Shown here one piece after another: positions 23,301 through 35,300 of a DNA stretch of 64,000 nt. The notes below the pieces were generated by a model that was not told where the DNA came from, did not search any database, and saw only the letters and a program-made list of their open reading frames with translations. The stretch comes from Symbiodinium natans (lineage: Eukaryota > Sar > Dinophyceae > Suessiales > Symbiodiniaceae). The stretch covers positions 547,741 through 611,740 of the forward strand of contig CAJNDS010002116.1 of the NCBI GenBank assembly GCA_905221605.1. Reading direction: 5' to 3'. Numbering within the stretch: position 1 is the stretch's first letter; the number at the start of each line of letters is the position of its first letter. Made by a program: the position numbers and the translations under genes.

Positions 23301-26300
23301 CTGCGTGGACATCCCCAAACCTTTGCTTCCAACTGCTCCAAGCAAGGGATACCCTGAACCCCTAAACCCCTGAACCCCTGAACCCTGGAGTCTCTCAGAA
23401 CTCTGTCGCCCCATCCGCCGCAGGTTACGAAGCTACTAGGCCGGAAGTATGCCACCCGGCGGCAGGTGAGAAACGGCTCAGAAGAAATTGTTTCGGCTTT
23501 TGGGTAGGGGTTGGGCCTTGTTTCGGGGTAGGGGGCACATTGTACTCAGGGTAGGGGTCCTACTTTTTTAGTGTGGTTCCTCAGGATGTCGGTCTGCATG
23601 GGTTGAGTTTTAGAACTTGCCTTCTGATTCAAAACGCCTGAGGATTCGATCATGAAGGCGGTGGAGGAGGACATATGGGAGGGGAAGCACGAAAAGCCCC
23701 TAAAACCGTGAACGTAAACCTTCCACCCTCAAGAAGGCCCCAAGCCAAAAACCCTAAACTCTGTAAACCCCAAGCCCCAAACCCTAAACCCCAAACCCTA
23801 AACCCCAAACCCCAAACCCTAAAGCCTGAACTCTAATCTTATGCCCTAGACCCTGTAGATAAAGCTTCTACATGGAACGCAAGACAGCTCGAGGACCCCA
23901 TGCTCTTCCGCGATGCCATCTTCAAGATCGAGCCCTTGAACGGGCGGCTCTGGTCCGCCTCCCCCCCCTGGGGGGCTGTGGGGGTTTTGGGTTTTGGGGG
24001 TTTAGGGTTCAAGAGTTTTCGGTTTAGGATCTGGGGGTTCTGGTGTTGGTGTTTAAGGTGTGGGGTTAGGGTTTGAAAAGGGAAGGTTCGCGTGATTGGG
24101 TTTTCAGTAGGGCCTGGCTAGGATGTTGTTGGGGGTGTTTCGAACCCCGCATGCACACGGTCACGGTTAGGGCTTGCAGTAGGGTTGAGGGAGGGTGAAA
24201 AACGGGTTTAGGGTTTGGCACCCTAAACCCTAAACCCTAAACCCTAAACCCTAAACCCTAAACCCTAAACCCTAAACCCTAAACCCTAAACCCTAAACCC
24301 TAAACCCTAAACCCCAAACCCTAAATTGTATTGAGAGCTGCAACCATCCTAGCCTTCCTCGTCAGCAGGGGCGGAGCACTGTTTGGCCCGCTATGGTTTG
24401 TCTAGATTACAGGCTTTCTTGGTGCCCAGAGCTGTAAGAAATGTGCCTACCAGAGATTCTGGACAAAATGTAGATCAAACTTCCACCGAAGTTGCTGCAG
24501 CGCTAGAGATGAGAACCCCCACCCCCAAACCCCGAGAAACCCAAGGCCCCCAACCCTAAACCCTAAACCCTAAACCCTAAACCCTAAACCCTAAACCCTA
24601 AACCCTAAACCCTAAACCCTAAACCCTAAACCCTAAACCCTAAACCCTAAACCCTAAACCCTAAACCCTAAACCCCAAACTCTGAAACCCCAAGTCGCCT
24701 TTCCCAACTGCGCAGGCCCCACACGCAAGTGACCTGTGCCTGCTGCTTCTGCCCCAAGGCGCGTGAACCGCCCCTGAGAAGAACACTTTGTCCGCCCAGA
24801 GCAAGATAGCGTAGGAGTTCAGAGCCCCAACGAAACGGCCTAGCATTCAGGGGCTTTGGAGAATTGGGGCTTGCCCCAGAGAAGTGTTGGGTTTAAGGGC
24901 ACGCAGCCCTGAGGCAAAGGCTTGCAGGGGACCAACACACCGATGCAAGGTAGAGTTCCTTCGACTTCCTCTAAACCCAAAGACGGGATAGATCGAGAAT
25001 GCCATCTGAGAAAGCAACTGTCCGGATACTACGGAGGCTTTTGCTTCGGATACGCAAACAAGGGATCATGATTCGAGGACTGCCCTGAAGTGTGGCGCAA
25101 ACCCTGCTCGGGTCAGGATGCGCTCGTGTATTGCGCCACGGCGTATCTCTCGGCAGTCGGACAGGAGGACGCTGGTTGGTGTGCTTTGGAGGTCGGAGCT
25201 TCAGGATCCAGGGCCTGACGTGTGGCGAATCCCAAATCGAAAAGCTGGTATGGCCGATCCCGGCGAAAGGTCCCTGCTGGCAAACTCTGCAACCTCTCTT
25301 CGAATTTCCGTGTCCTCCACGAAAAAGCCCTTGTTCAACTGGGGTGGCAAATTCAAACGCTGCCTCCACGGGTCCCAAATCGCGAACGCATGAAATTCGC
25401 TTCTGACCTCTGTGAAGTGAAGGATCGCGCGCCTTTGGTCTTGCCACTGGGCTGAGACTACTTCTGATTGCGTTCAACACTAGATAGCTATGGGGGTCCC
25501 TCGAATATATACCAAATTCTTTAATTCCTAACTTCGGAAACCCCCAGATGGTTAGCGTCGCAGGGTTTAGGGTTTAGGGAGTAGAGCTGAAAGGGTTTGG
25601 GGTTTAGCGGAGCCGACCCGCGGAGCCCTCAAGGCCCCCCTGTATGGGACCACACAAAACCCTAAATCCTCTTAAGCCCCCTGAAGCCCCTGAAGCCCCT
25701 GAAGCCCCTGAAGCCCCTGAAGCCCCTGAAGCCCCTGAAGCCCCTAAAGCCCCTAAAGCCCCTAAAGCCCCAAAGCCCCTAAAGCCCCTAAAGCCCCAAA
25801 AGTGCCCTTAACGCCCAGGAAGGGGCTCGGCATCGGCCCCAAGGCCACGTTCTCCTACGACGAGCTGGATGCCGGGGAGCCTTTTGAGGGGTTTAAGGGT
25901 TTTAGGGTTTAGGCTTTAGGGCTTTAGGGGTTTAGGGTGTTAACGTTTAGCTAGGGTTTAGGGAGTCAGGGTTCGTAGTAGTTGTAACAAACATACGGAA
26001 AGAATTGAGTACCAGTTCTCAGTGTTTAGAGTATTTATCACAGCAGCAAATGTAGGAATAGATGTGTTGTTCATCATAAAGCAGTGCAATTTAAAACTAT
26101 TTCTATGCGTGATCACGACTTAAAGCTCGCGTGTTTTGCCAGTGGTTATGTTGGGCAAACAGTGTGGCTCTTGGACCCATCTTGGTTTCTATCACTTTGT
26201 GTCTCTGATGCCGTTTCTGATTTCTTAGTCAAAATGTTACACCTGCTTCCCTGATGTTGGTGCTCAAGGGTTTAGACATCACGGCTGACGGTGCCTGTGA

Positions 26301-29300
26301 GTGGTGGCCTTCGAACATTGAGCGAAGACTTATTCGGGTTTAGGGTGCAGGGGTCGTTCTATTTTTTGAGGTTCTAGGACTCAGGAGTCTTTGAATTTGC
26401 AAGGGGGGTTCTAGAAGACTTTATAGGATTCTACAGGGTCCCTGTGTCGAACTGGTTCTAAAGGTCCCTTCAAGGGATGGGCCCCTGGGATCAGCGTGTC
26501 TTGAAAGGGGAATCCTTACAAAGGGAGCCTACCTTAAGGCAACCTTTGGGGACACGCCACCAGAGATTCTAGAAGGCAGCTTTTTTTAGGGCATGGCCTT
26601 CAGGTCGGCAATGTCTTCGTCGAGAGCGCACATCGATACGAGGCTGGTCTCGGAGAAGGGGCGGCTGCGGCGCAGAGTGCATGCAACCAAAGCCGTTTCT
26701 GCAACCTTTTTAAGCCACATGCACTCGGATCCTTTGAAACGCCAGGACCCGCACATCGCATGGGAATACGCGTGAAGTCACACATATATAGATACATATA
26801 TATATAATAAAATAAATATACAATATATATATATATATAGATATATATATATATATATATGTATACATACATGCGCTGTGAGCCCCCATGTTCTTCGTGC
26901 AAAGGTGCAGCTGCTCAACCAGGGAGACATCGAAGTCGACTTCCGACTAGTCCATCGAGAGGGCAAGTTCGCCCCGAGGCACATCACCTTGCGGTTTAGG
27001 GTTTAGGGTTTAGGGTTTAGGGTTTAGGGTTTAGGGTTTAGGGTTTTGGAGAGTATTCGGGTTGGATATAGTCACATGATGCTCATGGGGGGTGTGTAGT
27101 GTGGGCGGTTTTGGGGTTGCAATAGCCCTAGACAAACCCCAACGCCCAGGGTTTTCGGTTTGGGGTTCAGGGTCTAGGGCTTGGCGCTCAGGGGGTTCAG
27201 GGTTTTAGGGCTCCGCCGCCAGGTTCAAATTTACCCCCGACCATGGCACGATCGCGGCGGGGGTGCCTGGAAAAGGGTTTAGGGTATAGGGTTTAGGGTG
27301 GGTTTAGGGTTTAAGGTTTGGGTTTAGGGTGTAGGGTTTAGGGTTTAGGGTTTAGGGTTAACTACGAGTCAGGGACGGTCCTTGACGGTGAGCCGCGCAA
27401 AGCGCTCTCGATGTGAATCATGGGCTCCACTTTTGGTAGCCTAAAAATCTGCAAGGAACATACTATAGTGGAGGCCCCAAAAGAGTCCACGGGCATGTGT
27501 CATGCCTGGCAACGTGAGGACTTGATCCATCCACCCAAAAAGTGCCAGGCACGAACCCTCAACCCTCAACCCTAAACCCTCAACCCTAAACCCTAGACCC
27601 CCGAGGTTGGCGGCCAGTGCGAGATTGTCGTGGATTTCAAGCCAAAGGAGCCGGGACATCGGAAGTTTAGGGTTTAGGGTTTAGGGGCGTTTTTCAGGCA
27701 GCTTTGAGCTTTGTGGGGTTTGTTTCCGGTTTGCGGGGGTGTAGTTCTGGGGTTTGATAGCATGAGGGGTTTGTAGGGCTTGAGTTTAGGAACTTTGGGG
27801 TTTGGGCTTTAGGAGCTCGAGGGGGTTTAAGGGCTTAGGGTTGTTTGTGCTTCGGGTTTCGGGCTGCTTTGGGGGGTTTGGGGGGTTGAAGGGGTTGTTC
27901 GGTGGCTGGAGGTTTCAGCCCTGCAGGCATGTTTTGCTGCATGGTCTTTTTTGAAGGGGGGGTTTAGGGTTTAGGGTTTAGGGTTTAGGGTTTAGGGTTT
28001 AGGGTTTAGGGTTTAGGGTTGGGGTGTGAGGTTGAGGCGTGTGGGTGTTGGGAGGATAACAGATGCATCCCACACGATCCGACGACGCTTCGCCTATCAA
28101 ACTCCGTCTTTTGTACTTGCTGGTTCTTCGCAGCAATAATTAGGGAATTAGGCAACTTAGATCCCCTTCAACGGATTCGACAGATTACTTGCTAAGAGCC
28201 GGCTTCCAAGTCGCATGCTTTGGCAGGAGCTTGGCCAGTTTCACGAGGAGGGGCGTTCGGCCGTGGATTGAGCTGTTCGGGGTAACCTTAAACCCTAAAC
28301 CCTGAATCCTAAACCCTAAACCCTAAACCCTAAACCCTAAGCCCTAAGCCCTAAGCCCTAAGCCCTAAGCCCTAAGCCCTGAGCCCTAAGCCCTAAGCCC
28401 TAAGCCCTAAGCCCTACAAGCTCAACTTAGGGCTTCCAAGCAGGCTCAGTTTTTGGACCCCCTCTCTGTGCTTGGGAAACCCCTCAACCCCTTGCGCTGC
28501 TGAGCACCACCCGTTGTGGCCACAAGTAGGATCAGGAGGTACCCCAAATCACGCCTGGATTTGGAAACTGCAGTTGCTGCATGTCTAGTCCCCGTAGACT
28601 AGCCATGAACCTTCAAATTGGGGTCTTCGCGCCGCCAGGTTTTCGAGTGGGCTTTGCAAGGCAGAACAACCGTCCCAGCCTCAACTTTCTGGGGAAGCGG
28701 AAGTAGCTCGGAAGAGTCTTCGGGTGACGCTTGCTAAGGCTCTGGGGTTGCAAGGCAAGGTGCAACGTGCCCCGCAAAGGTCCCCCCCCCCCCCCATTTT
28801 CAACTCCTCAGGCTGTGCTATGCTGCGTTCTAGAGGATCTTGACTGACCAGAGTCCCTAGTCCGTTGAGTCGTGGAAAAGTAAGAATCGCGAAGACCAAG
28901 TGCCAGGAACAGGGCCCCCTTACCGACAAAGTTCGTTCCGAACCCCCGAACCATTTACCACGTCGGGGGGTCCGCGTCTTACGCGCTCTTCTGCCTCAGC
29001 AGCAGTTGAGGGCTCTTGAACTCCAAGCCACCCAAGCCCTAAACCCTAAACCCTAAACCCTAAACCCTAAACCCTAAACCCTAAACCCTAAACCCTAAAC
29101 CCTAAACCTTAAACCCTAAACCCTAAACCCTAAACCCTAAACCCTAAACCCTAAACCCTAAACCCCAAACCCTAAACCCTAAACCCTAAACCCTAAACCC
29201 TAAACCCAAGAAACTCAAAACCCAAAACCCACAACCCCCAAAAAGCCCCGAGCCCTGCCCCCCTCAGCCGAGGCCGTCACCTTGGCCTTTCGGGGCACGT

Positions 29301-32300
29301 CGGTGCGACCAAAGTGCCCTCCCACGCGATGGTAACCCCTAAACACCCCTAAACACCCCTAAACACCCCTAAACACCCCTAAACACCCCTAAACACCCCT
29401 AAACCCGCAACACCCCTAAACATTCCCAAAACACCCCTAAACACCCCTATGCACCCCTAAACACCCCTAAGCCCTAAAACCATGAACCCTAAAACCCTTT
29501 TACCCGTTTCCTGCTGTTTCAGGAGGGTTTGGGGTTCGGCTTAGGGTTTGGGGGTTTGGGAGTTCTTTAGGTGGGTTTCGGGTCTGGGGGGTAAGGAGCA
29601 GGAGTTTTTTGGGAGTCTCGGATTTGAGCGGAGGGAGGGAGTTTGTAGGGCTCAGGAGTTCAGGGTTTAGGGATGCCGGGCTGGGCTACCTCTGCCTGCG
29701 GCAGCTGATGCTCGTGAAGCCCGCTTTGGGTTGCCTAGCCGAAAAGGCCTGTGGCAGCTGATGCTCATGATGCTTCGTTTGGGCTGCCTGGCCCCAAAGG
29801 CCTGCGGCTGATGCTCGTGACGCCCGCTTTGGGTTGCCTAGCCGAAAAGGCCTGTGGCAGCTGATGCTCATGATGCTTGGTTTGGGCTGCCTGGCCCCAA
29901 AGGCCTGCGGCTGATGCTCGTGACGCCCGCTTTGGGTTGCCTAGCCGAAAAGGCCTGTGGCAGCTGATGCTCATGATGCTTGGTTTGGGCTGCCTGGCCC
30001 CAAAGGCCTGCGGCAGCTGATGCTCGTGACGCCCGCTTTGGGTTGCCTAGCCCGAAAGGCCTGTGGCAGCTGATGCTCATGATGCTTGGTTTGGGCTGCC
30101 TGGCCCCAAAGGCCTGCGGCAGCTGATGCTCGTGACGCCCGCTTTGGGTTGCCTAGCCGAAAAGGCCTGTGACAGCTGATGCTCATGATGCTTGGTTTGG
30201 GCTGCCTGGCCCCAAAGGCCTGCGGCAGCTGATGCTCGTGACGCCCGCTTTGGGTTGCCTAGCCCGAAAGGCCTGTGGCAGCTGATGCTCATGATGCTTG
30301 GTTTGGGCTGCCTGGCCCCAAAGGCCTGCGGCAGCTGATGCTCGTGACGCCCGCTTTGGGTTGCCTAGCCGAAAAGGCCTGTGGCAGCTGATGCTCATGA
30401 TGCTTGGTTTGGGCTGCCTGGCCCCAAAGGCCTGCGGCAGCTGATGCTCGTGACGCCCGCTTTGGGTTGCCTAGCCCGAAAGGCCTGTGGCAGCTGATGC
30501 TCATGATGCTTGGTTTGGGCTGCCTGGCCCCAAAGGCCTGCGGCAGCTGATGCTCGTGACGCCCGCTTTGGGTTGCCTAGCCCGAAAGGCCTGTGGCAGC
30601 TGATGCTCATGATGCTTGGTTTGGGCTGCCTGGCCCCAAAGGCCTGCGGCAGCTGATGCTCGTGACGCCCGCTTTGGGTTGCCTAGCCGATAAGGCCTGT
30701 GGCAGCTGATGCTCATGATGCTTGGTTTGGGCTGCCTGGCCCGAAAGGCCTGCGGCAGCTGATGCTCGTGACGCCCGCTTTGGGTTGCCTAGCCGAAAAG
30801 GCCTGTGACAGCTGATGCTCATGATGCTTGGTTTGGGCTGCCTGGCCCCAAAGGCCTGCGGCAGCTGATGCTCGTGACGCCCGCTTTGGGTTGCCTAGCC
30901 CGAAAGGCCTGTGGCAGCTGATGCTCATGATGCTTGGTTTGGGCTGCCTGGCCCCAAAGGCCTGCGGCAGCTGATGCTCGTGATGCTTGCTTTGGGTTGC
31001 CTAGCCCAAAAGGCCTGTGGCAGCTGATGCTCATGATGCTTGGTTTGGGCTGCCTGGCCCCAAAGGCCTGCGGCAGCTGATGCTCGTGATGGGTTGCCTA
31101 GCCCAAAAGGCCTGTGGCAGCTGATGCTCATGCTCGTGATGCCCGCTTTGGGTTGCCTATCCCAAAAGGCCTGTGGCAGCTGATGCTCATGATGCTTGGT
31201 TTGGGCTGCCTGGCCCCAAAGGCCCGCGACAGCTGATGCCCCTGATGCCCGCTTTGGGTTGCCCAGCCCAAAAGGCCTGTGGCAGCTGATGCTCATGATG
31301 CTTCGTTTGGGCTGCCTGGCCTCAAAGGCCTGCGGCAGCTGATGCTCGTGATGCCCGCTTCGGGTTGCCTAGCCCAAAAGGCCTGTGGCAGCTGATGCTC
31401 ATGATGCTTGGCTTGGCCTGCCTGGCCCCAAAGGCCTGTGGCAGCTGATGCTCGTGATGCCCGTGGCAGCTGATGCTCATGATGCTTGGCTTGGGCTGCC
31501 TAGCCCCAAAGCAGCTGACGCTCGTGATGCCTGCTTTGGGTTGCCTAGCCCAAAAGCCCAGAAGGCTTGTGGCAGCTGATGCTCGTGATGCCCGCTTTGG
31601 GTTGCCTAGCCCAAAAGGCCTGTGACAGCTGATGCTCATGATGCTTGGTTTGGGCTGCCTAGCCCCAGAGGCCTGTGGCACTGATGCTCGTGATGCCCCC
31701 GTTGGGTTGCCTAGCCCAAAAGGCCTGGGACAGCTGATGCTCATGATGCTTGGTTTGGGCTGCCTGGCCCCAAAGGCCTGCGGCAGCTGATGCTCGTGAT
31801 GCCAGGTTTGGGTTGCCTAGCCCAAAAGACCTGTGGCAGCTGATGCTCATGATGCTTGGTTTGGGCTGCCTGGCCTCAAAGGCCTGCGGCAGCTGATGCT
31901 CGTGATGCCCGCTTTGGGTTGCCTAGCCCAAAAGACCTGTGGCAGCTGATGCTCATGATGCTTGGTTTGGGCTACCTAGCCCGAAAAGGCCTGTGGCAGC
32001 TGATGCTCATGATGCCCGCTTTGGGTTGCCTAGCCCAAAAGGCCTGTGGCAGCTGATGCTCATGATGCTTGCTGCCTAGCCCCCAAAGGCCTGTGGCAGC
32101 TGATGCTCATGATGCTTGGTTTGGGTTGCCTGGCCCCAAAGGCCTGCGGCCCTAGCCCAAAAGGCCTGTGGCAGCTGATGCTCATGATGCTTGGTTTGGG
32201 CTGCCTGGCCCCAAAGGCCTGCGGCAGCTGATGCTCGCTCATGATGCTTGGTTTGGGCTGCCTGGCCCCAAAGGCCTGCGGCAGCTGATGCTCGCTCATG

Positions 32301-35300
32301 ATGCTTGGTTTGGGCTGCCTGGCCCCAAAGGCCTGCGGCAGCTGATGCTCGCTCATGATGCTTGGTTTGGGCTGCCTGGCCCCAAAGGCCTGCGGCAGCT
32401 GATGCTCGTGATGCCCGCTTTGGGTTGCCTAGCCCAAAACACCTGTGACAGCTGATGCTCATGATGCTTGGTTTGGGCTGCCTGGCCCCCAAAGGCCTGC
32501 GGCAGCTGATGCTCGTGATGCCAGGTTTGGGTTGCCTAGCCCAAAAGACCTGTGGCAGCTGATGCTCATGATGCTTGGTTGTGGCTGCCTGGCCCCAAGG
32601 GCCTGCGGCAGCTGATGCTCGTGATGCCCGCTTTGGGTTGCCTAGCCCAAAAGGCCTGTGGCAGCTGATGCTCATGATGCCCGCTTTGGGTTGCCCAGCC
32701 CAAAAGGCCTGTGGCGGCTGATGCTCATGATGCTTCGTTTGGGCTGCCTAGCCCCAAAGGCCTGTGGAAGCTGATGCTCGTGATGCCAGGTTTGGGTTGC
32801 CTAGCCCAAAAGGTCTGTGGCAGCTGATGCTCATGATGCTTGGCTTGGCCTGCCTGGCCCCAAAGGCCTGTGGCAGCTGATGCTCGTGATGCCCGTGGCA
32901 GCTGATGCTCATGATGCTTGGCTTGGGCTGCCTAGCCCCAAAGCAGCTGATGCTCGTGATGCCTGCTTTGGGTTGCCTAGCCCAAAAGCCCAGAAGGCCT
33001 GTGGCAGCTGATGCTCGTGATGCCCGCTTTGGGTTGCCTAGCCCAAAAGGCTTGTGACAGCTGATGCTCATGATGCTTGGTTTGGGCTGCCTAGCCCCAA
33101 AGGCCTGTGGCACTGATGCTCGTGATGCCCCCGTTGGGTTGCCTAGCCCAAAAGGCCTGGGACAGCTGATGCTCATGATGCTTGGTTTGGGCTGCCTGGC
33201 CCCAAAGGCCTGCGGCAGCTGATGCTCGTGATGCCAGGTTTGGGTTGCCTAGCCCAAAAGACCTGTGGCAGCTGATGCTCATGATGCTTGGTTTGGGCTG
33301 CCTGGCCACAAAGGCCTGCGGCAGCTGATGCTCGTGATGCCCGCTTTGGGTTGCCTAGCCCAAAAGGCCTGTGGCAGGTGATGCTCATGATGCTTGGTTT
33401 GGGCTACCTAGCCCGAAAAGGCCTGTGGCAGCTGATGCTCATGATGCCCGCTTTGGGTTGCCTAGCCCAAAAGGCCTGTGGCAGCTGATGCTCATGATGC
33501 TTGCTGCCTAGCCCCCAAAGGCCTGTGGCAGCTGATGCTCATGATGCTTGGTTTGGGTTGCCTGGCCCCAAAGGCCTGCCCTAGCCCAAAAGGCCTGTGG
33601 CAGCTGATGCTCATGATGCTTGGTTTGGGCTGCCTGGCCCCAAAGGCCTGCGGCAGCTGATGCTCGCTCATGATGCTTGGTTTGGGCTGCCTGGCCCCAA
33701 AGGCCTGCGGCAGCTGATGCTCGCTCATGATGCTTGGTTTGGGCTGCCTGGCCCCAAAGGCCTGCGGCAGCTGATGCTCGCTCATGATGCTTGGTTTGGG
33801 CTGCCTGGCCCCAAAGGCCTGCGGCAGCTGATGCTCGTGATGCCCGCTTTGGGTTGCCTAGCCCAAAACACCTGTGACAGCTGATGCTCATGATGCTTGG
33901 TTTGGGCTGCCTGGCCCCCAAAGGCCTGCGGCAGCTGATGCTCGTGATGCCAGGTTTGGGTTGCCTAGCCCAAAAGACCTGTGGCAGCTGATGCTCATGA
34001 TGCTTGGTTGTGGCTGCCTGGCCCCAAGGGCCTGCGGCAGCTGATGCTCGTGATGCCCGCTTTGGGTTGCCTAGCCCAAAAGGCCTGTGGCAGCTGCTGC
34101 TCATGATGCCCGCTTTGGGTTGCCCAGCCCAAAAGGCCTGTGGCGGCTGATGCTCATGATGCTTCGTTTGGGCTGCCTAGCCCCAAAGGCCTGTGGAAGC
34201 TGATGCTCGTGATGCCAGGTTTGGGTTGCCTAGCCCAAAAGGCCTGTGGCAGCTGATGCTCATGATGCTTGGCTTGGCCTGCCTGGCCCCAAAGGCCTGT
34301 TTGGGCTGCCTAGCCCCAACGGCCTGTGGCAGCTGATGCTCGTGATGCCCGCTTTGGGTTGCCTAGCCCAAAAGGCCTGTGGCAGGTGATGCTCAGGGTG
34401 CTTGGTTTGGGCTGCCTAGCCCCAGAAGGTCTGTCGCAGCTGATGCTCGTGATGCCGCTTTGGGTTGCCTAGCCCAAAAGGCCTGTGGCAGCTGATGCTC
34501 ATGATGCTTGGGTTCGGGCTGCCTAGCCCCAAAAGGTCTGTCGCAGCTGATGCTCGTGATGCCGCTTTGGGTTGCCTAGCCCAAAAGGCCTGTGGCAGCT
34601 GATGCTCATGATGCTTGGGTTTGGGCTGCCTGGCCCCAAGCAAAGGCCTGCGGCAGCTGATGCTCGTGATGCCCGCTTTGGGTTGCCTAGCCCAAAAGGC
34701 CTTTGGCAGCTGATGCTCATGATGCTTGGTTTGGGCTGCCTAGCCCCAAATGCCTGCGGCAGCTGATGCTCGTGATGCCCGCTTTGGGTTGCCTAGCCCA
34801 AAAGGCCTGTTGCAGCTGATGCTCATGATGCTTGGTTTGGGCTGCCTAACCCCAAGGCCTGTGGCAGCTGATGCTCGTGATGCCCTTTGGGTTGCTTAGC
34901 CCGAAGGGCCTGTGGCAGCTGACGCTCATGATGCTTGCCCCAAAGGCCCGTGGCAGCTGATGATCGTGATGCCCGCTTTGGGTTGCCTAGCCCAAAAGGC
35001 CTGTGGCAGCTGATGCTCATGATGCTTGGTTTGGGCTGCCTGGCCCCAACGGCCTGTGGCAGCTGATGCTCGTATGCCCGCTTTGGGTTGCCTAGCCCAA
35101 AAGGCCTGTGGCAGCTGATGCTCATGATGCTTGGTTTGGGCTGCCTAGCCCCAAAAGGTCTGTGGCAGCTGATGCTCGTGATGCGCGCTTTGGGTTGCCT
35201 AGCCCAAAAGGCCTGTGGCAGATGATGCTCATGATGCCTGGTATGGGCTGCCTAGCTAGCCCCAAAGGCCTGCGGCAGCTGATGCTCGTGATGCCCCACT

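Noticed and set aside
24971-25480. 169-codon antisense gene
   Set aside because: No motif, comparable open frames on the sense strand, and opposite to every supported gene. Kept only as a low-interest island.
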